From NCBI GenBank assembly GCA_003388555.1, contig QQVD01000074.1:62001-126000 (forward strand): DNA of 64,000 nt, given 5' to 3'. Within the stretch, counting starts at the first letter, position 1. Each line of letters begins with the position of its first letter. Below, one piece after another: positions 50,570 through 57,474 of the stretch. The DNA comes from Acidobacteriota bacterium (GTDB lineage: Bacteria; Acidobacteriota; Thermoanaerobaculia; Multivoradales; Multivoraceae). The position numbers and the translations under genes were made by a program. A model generated the notes under the pieces. The model was not told the DNA's origin. It ran no database searches and was given only the letters and a program-made list of their open reading frames with translations.

Positions 50570-51124
50570 TCAGGCTGGCTCGCCCGGCGATCGCCACTCC
50601 ATGAGCCGGTAGACGCCGTTGTGGTCGCGCTCGCAGAAACCGAGCCGCTCGTAGAGGGTCTTCGCCGGGTTGTTCGCCTCGACGTGGATACGTACCGCCA
50701 GACCCCGCGCCGACGCCGACTCGAGGAGGTCCTCGAGCACCGCGGTGCCGACGCCGTTGCCCCGCTGCTGCGGCAGCAGCGCGATGTCGACGAGGCGCAC
50801 CTCGTCTTCGCGCAGATGCAGGTAGAGGCGCCCGATCCCGGTTCCGAAGCGCTCGAGCACGAGGAACTGGGCGTCGGCGTAGTGCTGCTGGTAGTGCCGG
50901 TGCTGCGCCTCGAACTGCTGGCGCAGGAAGGCCTCCTTCTCCGCCTCGCTCCACGGCACCGGAGCCATCTCCTCGCGCCGGGTGCTGGCGTAGAGCTCGG
51001 CCAGGAACTCGGTGTCGCCCTCGGCGATCGGTCGCACAGCGAGCCCCCTGGCTCTCGCCCGGTCACCCAGAGCCGGAAAGCTCCCGTGGGCCCGGCCCGC
51101 TCCTGCTCCACCGACTTCGTCCAC
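50570..51124 (-). CDS. GNAT-family N-acetyltransferase
   Basis: 184 residues. LAVRPIAEGDTEFLAELYAS starts the domain and LLPQQRGNGVGTAVLEDLLE carries the acetyl-CoA pyrophosphate site (Q-x-x-G-x-G). VEANNPAKTLYERLGFCERD is the usual C-terminal N-x-x-A-x-x-L-Y-E-R-x-G-F helix. The target (amine, protein N-terminus or small molecule) is not evident. GTG 51124 has GGGGAGG 5 bases upstream and is preferred over the open upstream extension. It lies just downstream of glnK on the same strand. Confidence 0.86.
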   Translation of the reverse strand: MDEVGGAGAGRAHGSFPALGDRARARGLAVRPIAEGDTEFLAELYASTRREEMAPVPWSEAEKEAFLRQQFEAQHRHYQQHYADAQFLVLERFGTGIGRLYLHLREDEVRLVDIALLPQQRGNGVGTAVLEDLLESASARGLAVRIHVEANNPAKTLYERLGFCERDHNGVYRLMEWRSPGEPA

Positions 51125-51251
51125 GTGCACCTCCCCAGAGGAGGGTTCGAGAGAGAAACGGTAGCAGGCTAGCAGCCCGGGCCGAGCCTCCCACGGCGGC
51201 CGTCCGCGGCCCGGGCTGGGCGGGTTGGGCGGCGCGTGGCGCACCGCGGCA

Positions 51252-51593
51252 TCAACCGATGGCCACCGACCCGGTCTCGCCGGTGCGGATGCGGTAGCAC
51301 TCCTCCAGCGCCATCACGAAGATCTTGCCGTCGCCGATCTCGCCGCTGTGGGCCTCTCGGCGGATCGCATCGACAGCCGCTTCGACGAAGTCGTCGTTGA
51401 CGGCGATCTCGAGCTTCACCTTGCGCAGCAGGCTGCCCGCCTCCTTGTGCGAGCGGTAGACCTGAGAGAGGCCCTTCTGACGTCCACGACCCATCACCTG
51501 GGACACGGTCACCAGGTGGATCTCGGCCTTCTGGAGCGCGTCGAGCACGGCGTTCAAGCGATCGGGCTGAATCACGGCCACGAGGTACTTCAT
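51252..51593 (-). CDS. glnK: PII nitrogen-regulatory protein lacking Tyr51
   Basis: 113 residues, normal PII length. KYLVAVIQPDRLNAVLDAL, the T-loop start GRGRQKGLSQVYR and the C-loop GEIGDGKIFV and YRIRTGE are all present. PII trimers sense ATP/ADP and 2-oxoglutarate and block the ammonium channel AmtB through the T-loop. Tyr46 is kept, but residue 51, the tyrosine uridylylated by GlnD in proteobacteria, is Glu (SHKEAG). Control by uridylylation at Tyr51 is therefore not possible. It is encoded 46 bases downstream of amtB, the usual order, and follows a candidate sigma-54 promoter. Confidence 0.93.
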   Translation of the reverse strand: MKYLVAVIQPDRLNAVLDALQKAEIHLVTVSQVMGRGRQKGLSQVYRSHKEAGSLLRKVKLEIAVNDDFVEAAVDAIRREAHSGEIGDGKIFVMALEECYRIRTGETGSVAIG

Positions 51594-51639
51594 TTCTGGT
51601 CTCCCCTTCTGCGGGTTGGGCTCGTTTGGCTCGGTCGGC

Positions 51640-53016
51640 TCAGTCCACCAGGGTGTAGGCGGTCTCGCGATGCTCGGTGACGTCGAGGCCGATGCGCTCG
51701 GAGTCGGGGCTGACCCGCAGTCCGATCACCAGATCGATCAGCTTGAGCAGGACGAAGGAGACCACACCGGCCCAGACCACGGTGTACAGCACCGCCTTGA
51801 GCTGGATCAGCACCTGGGCCGCGTTGCCGTAGAACAGGCCGTCGGTGTCGTTGCCGGGCACCCCGGAGGTCGCCCAGAGGCCGGCGCCGACGGCGCCCCA
51901 GATCCCGGCGACGCCGTGCACGCCGAAGACGTCGAGCGAGTCGTCGTAGCCGAGCTTCACCTTGGCCCAGGTCACCGCGAAGTAGCCCGCGATCGATGCA
52001 CCGGCGCCGACCCCCAAGGCTCCCATCGCGTTCACCGAGCCGCAGGCCGGCGTGATCGCGACCAGCCCCGCGACCGCGCCGGTGATCAGACCGAGCAGGG
52101 TCGGCTTGCGCTCGCGGAACCAATCGAGCGCCCCCCAGGTCGCCGCCGCCGCCGCCGTCGCGACGTGGGTGACGACGAAGGCGTTGGCCGCCGACTCGTT
52201 GGCGCCGAGGGCGCTACCGGCGTTGAATCCGAACCAGCCGAACCAGAGCAGACCGGTACCGAGCACGGCGAAGGGCAGGTTGTGGGGCGGAGAGATCCCC
52301 TGCGGATACCCCTGCCGCCTTCCGAGCAGGATCGCCGCCACCAGCGCCGAGACACCGGCGTTGATGTGGACGACCGTGCCGCCGGCGAAATCCAGCGCTC
52401 CGTCGTCGCCGAGGCCGAAGAAGCCCTCGGCACCTCCCCACACCCAGTGACAAACCGGGGCGTACACGACGAGCAGCCACAGTCCGGTGAACCAGCAGAT
52501 GGCGCTGAACTTCATGCGCTCGGCGAAGGCCCCGATCATCAGTGCGGGCGTGATGATGGCGAACATGCCCTGGAACACCATGAACAGCTGAGCCGGGATC
52601 GTGGTCCCGTCCCAGGGCTCGAAGCCGACACCGCTGAGGAAGAAGTAGTCGCCACCTCCAACCAGACCGCCGAACGCGTCCGATCCGAACGCCAGCGAGA
52701 AGCCGAACAGCACCCAGAGGATGGTCATCAGCGCCATGCACAGGAAGCACTGGGCGAGGATCGACAGCACGTTCTTGCGTCGCACCAAACCGCCGTAGAA
52801 GAAGGCCAGGCCGGGCGTCATCAGCAGCACCAGGGCGCTCGCCGCCAGCACCCAGGCGGTGTCGCCGGAGTCGATCGCCGGCGCAGTTTCCTGAGCCGCC
52901 AGCGGCCGGGCGCCGATGCCGAGCAGACACAGAGTCAGCAGCAGCAGGACGCCGATCCAGCGGCCGTCGGCTCCGCGGACCGCCGTCACTTCCTTCACCT
53001 GCGGATTCGATCTCAT
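51640..53016 (-). CDS. amtB: Ammonium transporter
   Basis: 458 residues with an N-terminal signal-like helix (GRWIGVLLLLTLCLLGIG) and eleven membrane helices. Diagnostic parts are LLMTPGLAFFYGGLVRRKNV, the twin-His conducting site (FAGGTVVHINAGVSALVAA and DVFGVHGVAGIWGAVG) and GWFGFNAGSALGANESAANA. It conducts ammonium across the inner membrane and should be gated by the PII protein encoded downstream. ATG 53016 has GGGGAGAG upstream at good spacing. A TGGC...TTGCA element with exact sigma-54 spacing lies about 87 bases upstream of the start. Confidence 0.93.
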   Translation of the reverse strand: MRSNPQVKEVTAVRGADGRWIGVLLLLTLCLLGIGARPLAAQETAPAIDSGDTAWVLAASALVLLMTPGLAFFYGGLVRRKNVLSILAQCFLCMALMTILWVLFGFSLAFGSDAFGGLVGGGDYFFLSGVGFEPWDGTTIPAQLFMVFQGMFAIITPALMIGAFAERMKFSAICWFTGLWLLVVYAPVCHWVWGGAEGFFGLGDDGALDFAGGTVVHINAGVSALVAAILLGRRQGYPQGISPPHNLPFAVLGTGLLWFGWFGFNAGSALGANESAANAFVVTHVATAAAAATWGALDWFRERKPTLLGLITGAVAGLVAITPACGSVNAMGALGVGAGASIAGYFAVTWAKVKLGYDDSLDVFGVHGVAGIWGAVGAGLWATSGVPGNDTDGLFYGNAAQVLIQLKAVLYTVVWAGVVSFVLLKLIDLVIGLRVSPDSERIGLDVTEHRETAYTLVD

Positions 53017-53450
53017 CGCTCTCCCCTCGAGTCTCAGTTCGGGCGTCGGCGGCCGCACGCCACCGAGGGGCGCCGTGGTGCCGGTCGCCGATCACCCGCC
53101 ACTGCAACACGGGAGCCAACCCGTCCTCCGGGCCGCGGCGCGTCGCCATGCCGGGCAGCTGACGGGTCCCATCCGCGCCGACGACGGCGGCCGAAGTCAC
53201 GTGGGCCGGGAGCCCACCGCGGTCTGCCCGACGCAGACCGCGGGAGCTCTTTCCCGCCCAGGGGCGGCGTGCTCCGACGCCACCTGCCGCTACGAGAGTG
53301 TGGAGAAAGCACACCGTCCACGACAAAAATGTCGCGAAACCCTCGCGTCACCGACGCGGACCGTTCGGCCGGCGGGCCAGGATCAGCCTGACCGGGTCAG
53401 TCGGGCCAGTCGGGCCAGTCGGGTCAGTCGGGTCAGTCGGGTCAGTCGGG
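53017..53450. other. Intergenic region upstream of amtB
   Basis: 434 bases without a supported gene. It holds the candidate sigma-54 element (53103-53118) near amtB and a 9-base tandem repeat (53394-53456) that runs into the end of the next gene. The part between is GC-rich and otherwise featureless; I found no convincing NtrC-type dyad by eye. Confidence 0.45.
53103..53118 (-). promoter_or_regulatory. Candidate sigma-54 promoter of amtB-glnK
   Basis: On the minus strand the 16 bases read TGGCTCCCGTGTTGCA. Against the consensus TGGCACG-N4-TTGCW the GG and GC dinucleotides are at exact spacing, and 5 of 7 plus 5 of 5 fixed positions match. The implied start site is near 53092, giving a leader of about 75 bases before ATG 53016. 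Nitrogen-regulated amtB-glnK operons commonly use sigma-54, which supports the call. Confidence 0.65.
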
Positions 53451-53456
53451 TCAGTC
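53394..53456. repeat. 9-base tandem repeat, seven copies, covering a stop codon
   Basis: Seven units of GGGTCAGTC (copies 2 and 3 are GGGCCAGTC) lie end to end. On the minus strand each normal unit gives TGACCCGAC, so the stop codon of the neighbouring Tat-type gene (TGA at 53451-53453) is the first of a series, and copies recur in the same frame every 9 bases. Copy number could change without altering the protein. Confidence 0.92.
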
Positions 53457-54290
53457 GACCGACTCGAAGGCGATCAACAGGCAGCGACCGATCCGCGCCA
53501 GCGGGCCTGCCGAGATCGAGCGGGGAGATCGCAGCGAGTGCGGCGCCACGGACAGCAGGTAGAGCCCCCGCGTCAGTTTGGGCTGGGCTCTCCAGCCGTC
53601 GACCGTCAGCGCCGAGCGGAAGCGATCGACCCCCCACTCGCCCAGCACCGGCCGAGAGTCGACCGGGCCGCCGACGCCGGACGCAGCGGACGACGCCGAC
53701 GCGCCATCGCCGCCGGGACCCTCGACGCTTCCAGCGACGCCGAGCAGGAGGCGTCGACGCTGCTCCACCTCGAGATCGAGGGTCAGCACTCCGTCGGCGC
53801 CGATCGGCAGCTCGCACGCCAGGGACGACGCCTCGTTCAGCACCCCACCGGTGCGCGAAGAAGACCACAGCTCGACGCGGACCGTCTCCTCCGGGGCCCC
53901 GGCCGGAGTCGGCAGGATCGCGGAGAGGGAGATGCGACGGAAGTCCGGCCACTCGCGCCGCCGAAGCCGCGGATAGAGACCGTGCACCGTCAGCCGCACC
54001 GAGCCACCGGCCAGCTCCGGGTCACCTCCATCGAGGGCGACCGCCGGGATGAGGTCCACAGCGCCCGCGACGCCTTCGGAACCGTCCTCCGGCAGCAGGT
54101 CGTGCGGCCAGGAATCGAGGTCCTCGAGCTCGGCCGAACCGAGCACGAAAGCGAGCTCGAGCGGATCGGGCACGTCCGCGGTCAGCCACTCGGACACCGC
54201 CGAGAGGCGAGCCGCCGAGCCTGCACTGGCTGTCAGGAGTCCGGCTCGCAACACGTCGCGACGCCGCCAACCGGGCACTGAGACGGCCAT
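53451..54290 (-). CDS. Tat-type exported protein, unknown function
   Basis: 279 residues. The N-terminus VPGWRRRDVLRAGLLTASAG has a twin-arginine signal. The mature part is beta-rich (VDLIPAVALDGGDPELAGGS, VRLTVHGLYPRLRR, ISLSAILPTPAGAPEETVRV, LARIGRCLLIAFESVD) and has a Gly/Ser/Asp-rich insertion near residue 205. I do not recognise a family. ATG 54290 has GAAGGGG 9 bases upstream. It is divergent from the lysine-tail gene and the collar-protein cluster and could be a secreted partner, but only location suggests this. The 3' end lies in a seven-copy tandem repeat. Confidence 0.6.
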   Translation of the reverse strand: MAVSVPGWRRRDVLRAGLLTASAGSAARLSAVSEWLTADVPDPLELAFVLGSAELEDLDSWPHDLLPEDGSEGVAGAVDLIPAVALDGGDPELAGGSVRLTVHGLYPRLRRREWPDFRRISLSAILPTPAGAPEETVRVELWSSSRTGGVLNEASSLACELPIGADGVLTLDLEVEQRRRLLLGVAGSVEGPGGDGASASSAASGVGGPVDSRPVLGEWGVDRFRSALTVDGWRAQPKLTRGLYLLSVAPHSLRSPRSISAGPLARIGRCLLIAFESVD

Positions 54291-54543
54291 CCTTGGATAC
54301 CCCTTCGAAGGAGAACGAGAAGATCGGGCAGCGTCAGCGTAGCACCAAACTCCTGCCGTCTCGGCCCACCGTCGCTCCGACGGGCCTCCAACGCGGGCCC
54401 TGTCACTTCTTGTTCGGTTCGCGGTACATTGATAGCGAGTTGCCCACTTCCGCGCCTCGATCCCCGCCGGGCCAAAGCTGGGAGCGAGTCTGACCCGTGT
54501 TGCCGCTGCCGCTCCTGCGCCAGCGGCCGTTTCAGGAGGTCCG

Positions 54544-55071
54544 ATGCAGATCACGGCGTTACGCGCGACGCTCGACGCCCCCCGCAACGTCGAGATCGCC
54601 CAGGACCCGGTGCGGATCGACGCCCGCGTGACCCTCACCAACCAGAGCGACCACAGTGTGGTCCTGTCGTCGCCGGCCGGCAAAGACCCGCACTTCTGGC
54701 ACGTCCTCGACTCGAACCAACGCGAGGTCGCCCGCCAGAGCGACGAGTCTCCTCTCACCAGGCACCACGCCTCGCCTCTCATCGCGACCGGACACGAGGC
54801 GCACGAGTCCTTCACCGCAAGCGTCCCGGCACGGAAGCTCCGGTCCGGCCGCAGCTACACCCTGAGGGTGGTCTTCCACGGCTGCCCGGCGGAGGTGTGC
54901 TTCACCGCCTTTACGGTGCCCAAGAAGGCCGCGGCCAAAGAGAAGAAGACGGCGAAGGACGGCAAGCAGGCGGCCAGCAGGAAGCCGGCCAAGAAGAAGA
55001 CGACCAAGAAGAAGACCAAGAAGAAGACCAAGAAGGCCACCAGGAAGACCTCTGAGAAGTCCGCCCGCTGA
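54544..55071 (+). CDS. Small protein with beta domain and histone-H1-like lysine tail
   Basis: 175 residues. Residues 1-125 form a probable Ig-like beta-sandwich (IDARVTLTNQSDHSVVLSSP; SGRSYTLRVVFHGCPAEVCF with a Cys pair). The last 48 residues are Lys/Ala/Thr-rich (KPAKKKTTKKKTKKKTKK), like bacterial or eukaryotic H1-type tails. Part of the tail is made of four near-identical 12-base units. No signal peptide is visible. The tail could bind DNA, polyanionic glycans or the cell surface; none can be chosen. ATG 54544 has AGGAGG 5 bases upstream. It directly precedes three tail-collar genes on the same strand. Confidence 0.72.
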   Translation: MQITALRATLDAPRNVEIAQDPVRIDARVTLTNQSDHSVVLSSPAGKDPHFWHVLDSNQREVARQSDESPLTRHHASPLIATGHEAHESFTASVPARKLRSGRSYTLRVVFHGCPAEVCFTAFTVPKKAAAKEKKTAKDGKQAASRKPAKKKTTKKKTKKKTKKATRKTSEKSAR

Positions 55072-55158
55072 GCCGCGAAGAAGAATGGCTGACCCGGCAG
55101 CAACGACCGGCGAATCGATCCGATCGCAACGCACCAAAGACACGAGGAGCTGCATTCG

Positions 55159-55695
55159 ATGTCCGAACCGTTTCTCGCCGAGATCCGCATCGTCGGCTTC
55201 AACTTCGCCCCGCGCGGCTGGGCCTTCTGCGACGGCCAGATCCTGCCGATCAACCAGAACCAGTCGCTCTACTCTCTGCTCGGCACCACCTACGGGGGCG
55301 ACGGTCGCACGTCCTTCGCCCTGCCCGACCTCAGGGGACGCACGCCGATCCACGTCGGAGCCAGCAACGGGGGAGCGCATCATGTCGAAGGTCAGAAGGG
55401 GGGCGAGGAGACCCACACCCTGAGCGCAGCGGAGATGCCGCAGCACACCCACCAGATGGCCGCGACGAGCGACACCGCCTCGGCGAACACACCGCAGGGC
55501 AACCGACCGGCCGCCACCACCGCGGCGGTCGGCAACCTCTACCGCACCGCCACCAGCGGCAGCGGCCTCGACGTCACCCTGGCCGCCGGAGCGGTGACCA
55601 ATGTCGGCGGTGGCCAGGCCCACGACAACATGCAGCCCTATCTGGTGCTCAACTTCTGCATCGCGCTGCAGGGCCTCTTCCCTTCACGCAACTGA
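55159..55695 (+). CDS. Phage-tail-collar (MdpB-like) protein 1
   Basis: 178 residues. The family start is MSEPFLAEIRIVGFNFAPRG, followed by WAFCDGQILPINQNQSLYSL, LGTTYGGDGRTSFALPDLRG and the C-terminal HDNMQPYLVLNFCIALQGLF. The collar domain is known from phage tail fibres and from bacterial proteins named MdpB or microcystin-dependent; in bacteria its role is not established. It has an AGGAGC-type ribosome binding site 9 bases before ATG 55159. It is the first of three paralogues and has a longer middle part with Thr/Ala repeats. Confidence 0.88.
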   Translation: MSEPFLAEIRIVGFNFAPRGWAFCDGQILPINQNQSLYSLLGTTYGGDGRTSFALPDLRGRTPIHVGASNGGAHHVEGQKGGEETHTLSAAEMPQHTHQMAATSDTASANTPQGNRPAATTAAVGNLYRTATSGSGLDVTLAAGAVTNVGGGQAHDNMQPYLVLNFCIALQGLFPSRN

Positions 55696-55714
55696 CCCTT
55701 CCCGGGAGCCACAC

Positions 55715-56236
55715 ATGTCCGAACCCTTCGTCGGCGAGATCCGCATGTTCGCGGGCAACTTCGCGCCCCGCGGCTGGGCGTTCTGCGACGGCCAGCTGCT
55801 CGCGGTGTCGCAGAACGACGCCCTGTTCAGCCTCCTCGGAACGGTCTACGGGGGTGACGGCCGCACCACCTTCGGCCTGCCCGACCTGCGCGGCCGCATC
55901 CCGATCCACGCCGGTACCGGACCGGGCCTCAGCCCGAGACGGCTCGGCGCCAAGGCCGGGGAGGAGAACGTGACCCTGACCGTCAATCAGATGCCTTCGC
56001 ACACCCACGGCTGGCGCGCATCTTCGGGTGCGGCGACCGAGACCAGCCCTTCGGGCGCCGGCTACGCCCAGACCTCGGCGCTCGACGTCTACAACGACGC
56101 GCCGACGTCGTTCGCGGCCATGGCGAGCGACATGATCGGCAACGTCGGCGGCTCACGCAGCCACACGAACCTCATGCCCTTCCTCTGCGTGCACTTCATC
56201 ATCGCCCTCTTCGGCATCTACCCCTCCCGCCACTGA
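55715..56236 (+). CDS. Phage-tail-collar (MdpB-like) protein 2
   Basis: 173 residues, the same layout as its neighbours: MSEPFVGEIRMFAGNFAPRG, WAFCDGQLLAVSQNDALFSL, VYGGDGRTTFGLPDLRGR and the ending FLCVHFIIALFGIYPSRH. The middle third (about 85-130), with TVNQMPSHTHGW, differs most between the three copies, which fits a variable binding tip. Start ATG 55715 has GGGAG 6 bases upstream. It lies 19 bases after the first copy, so one transcript is likely. No signal peptide is present on any of the three. Confidence 0.88.
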   Translation: MSEPFVGEIRMFAGNFAPRGWAFCDGQLLAVSQNDALFSLLGTVYGGDGRTTFGLPDLRGRIPIHAGTGPGLSPRRLGAKAGEENVTLTVNQMPSHTHGWRASSGAATETSPSGAGYAQTSALDVYNDAPTSFAAMASDMIGNVGGSRSHTNLMPFLCVHFIIALFGIYPSRH

Positions 56237-56263
56237 CCTGCCTTCTCCCGAGGAGCTCACTCG

Positions 56264-56785
56264 ATGTCCGAACCCTTCATCGCCGAGATCCGCATCTTCG
56301 CCGGCAACTTCGCGCCGCAGGGCTGGGCCTTCTGCAACGGTCAGCTGCTGCCGATCGCCCAGAACACCGCCCTCTTCTCGCTCATCGGCACCACCTACGG
56401 CGGTGACGGCCGCACCACCACCGCGCTGCCCAACCTCGAGGGGCGGGCGCCGATGCACCCCGGCCGCGGTCCCGGCCTGACCGACCGGCGCCTTGGTCAA
56501 CGCGGCGGCGTCGAGACGGTCACCCTGACCGAGGCCCAGTTGCCGAACCACAACCACAGCGCTCAGGGCGGGCTGGGCGCCGCCAACGAGCGCAACCCGG
56601 GCAACCATTACCCGGGGCAGGTCGCCGGCCGCGGCACCTCGGTCTACGCTCCCCCGACCGGCACGCAGGTTCCCTTCGAGTCGCTGGCCGACAGCGGCGG
56701 CTCGCAGGCACACAACAACATGCAGCCGTTCCTGACGATGAACTTCATCATCGCTCTCGTCGGGCTCTACCCGAGCCGATCCTGA
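56264..56785 (+). CDS. Phage-tail-collar (MdpB-like) protein 3
   Basis: 173 residues: MSEPFIAEIRIFAGNFAPQG, WAFCNGQLLPIAQNTALFSL, TYGGDGRTTTALPNLEGRAP and the ending LTMNFIIALVGLYPSRS. It retains the collar glycines and the paired Asn/His region (EAQLPNHNHSAQGG). CNGQ replaces CDGQ. ATG 56264 has GAGGAG 8 bases upstream. The third copy lies 27 bases after the second, and the methyltransferase-like gene follows on the same strand. All three are about equally diverged, so the duplications are not recent. Confidence 0.88.
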   Translation: MSEPFIAEIRIFAGNFAPQGWAFCNGQLLPIAQNTALFSLIGTTYGGDGRTTTALPNLEGRAPMHPGRGPGLTDRRLGQRGGVETVTLTEAQLPNHNHSAQGGLGAANERNPGNHYPGQVAGRGTSVYAPPTGTQVPFESLADSGGSQAHNNMQPFLTMNFIIALVGLYPSRS

Positions 56786-56874
56786 TCGACAGCTCCTCGC
56801 CGGCGTCGGGCCGGCTGGAACCGGGCCCTGACGCCGCGGCGGATCGTGACGCACCGCGGTCGCAGTCCCGCTAC

Positions 56875-57474
56875 GTGCGCTGTGACGCGCCGGAGGGGCG
56901 TTCGGGCCGCTGGGTGCTCGAGCGCTTCGAGGTGCGCGAGGACCCCGACTACCGCGCCGAGCTCGACGAACGGCCGCCCTGGGTGCGCCGCGAACCGGGG
57001 ATCTATTCGCAGCTGCGCCGCGACGGTGTGGTCTACATGACCGACCTGTTCGACGAGTGGTACACCCAGCGCGCCTTCCTCGAACGAGCCCGGCTGCATC
57101 CGGCAGGAGAACATCTGGTCACCGGGCTAGGCCTCGGCCTGGTCGTCGAGACCCTGCTCCAGGACCCGAGCTGCGCGCCGCGGCGGATCACCGTCGTCGA
57201 GAGATCCGCCGACGTGCTGCGGCTCGTCGGCGACCATCTCGCGGCACGCTACGGCGCCAGTCTGCGGCTGGTCGAAGCCGACGCCTTCAGCTGGCAGCCA
57301 CCGCAGGGCGAGCGCTTCGACCTGATCTGGCACGACATCTGGCCGGACCCACGGGCGCCCGAGGTGGCCAGGGAGATCGAGCTCCTCGAGCGCCGCTACG
57401 CGCCCTTCTGCGCACCGCAGGACGGGTGGCAGGGGTCGTGGCCCCGCGAGTACCGCGCCGCCTACGGCGACTGA
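56875..57474 (+). CDS. Methyltransferase/spermidine-synthase-like protein
   Basis: About 199 residues from GTG 56875. HLVTGLGLGLVVETLLQDPS resembles a Rossmann motif I (spermidine synthase or small methyltransferase type), VERSADVLRLVGDHLAARYG the acidic loop, and FDLIWHDIWPDP motif IV. No assigned substrate; the WHDIWPD segment is typical of a family of conserved proteins near tail-like genes in my reading, which is not a firm assignment. No ribosome binding site precedes the start. The gene overlaps the end of the convergent radical SAM gene by 13 bases. Confidence 0.6.
   Translation: MRCDAPEGRSGRWVLERFEVREDPDYRAELDERPPWVRREPGIYSQLRRDGVVYMTDLFDEWYTQRAFLERARLHPAGEHLVTGLGLGLVVETLLQDPSCAPRRITVVERSADVLRLVGDHLAARYGASLRLVEADAFSWQPPQGERFDLIWHDIWPDPRAPEVAREIELLERRYAPFCAPQDGWQGSWPREYRAAYGD

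Noticed and set aside
55159-56785. Prophage or phage tail module
   Set aside because: Only collar-domain genes are present; there is no integrase, attachment site, terminase, capsid, tube or lysis gene in the window.
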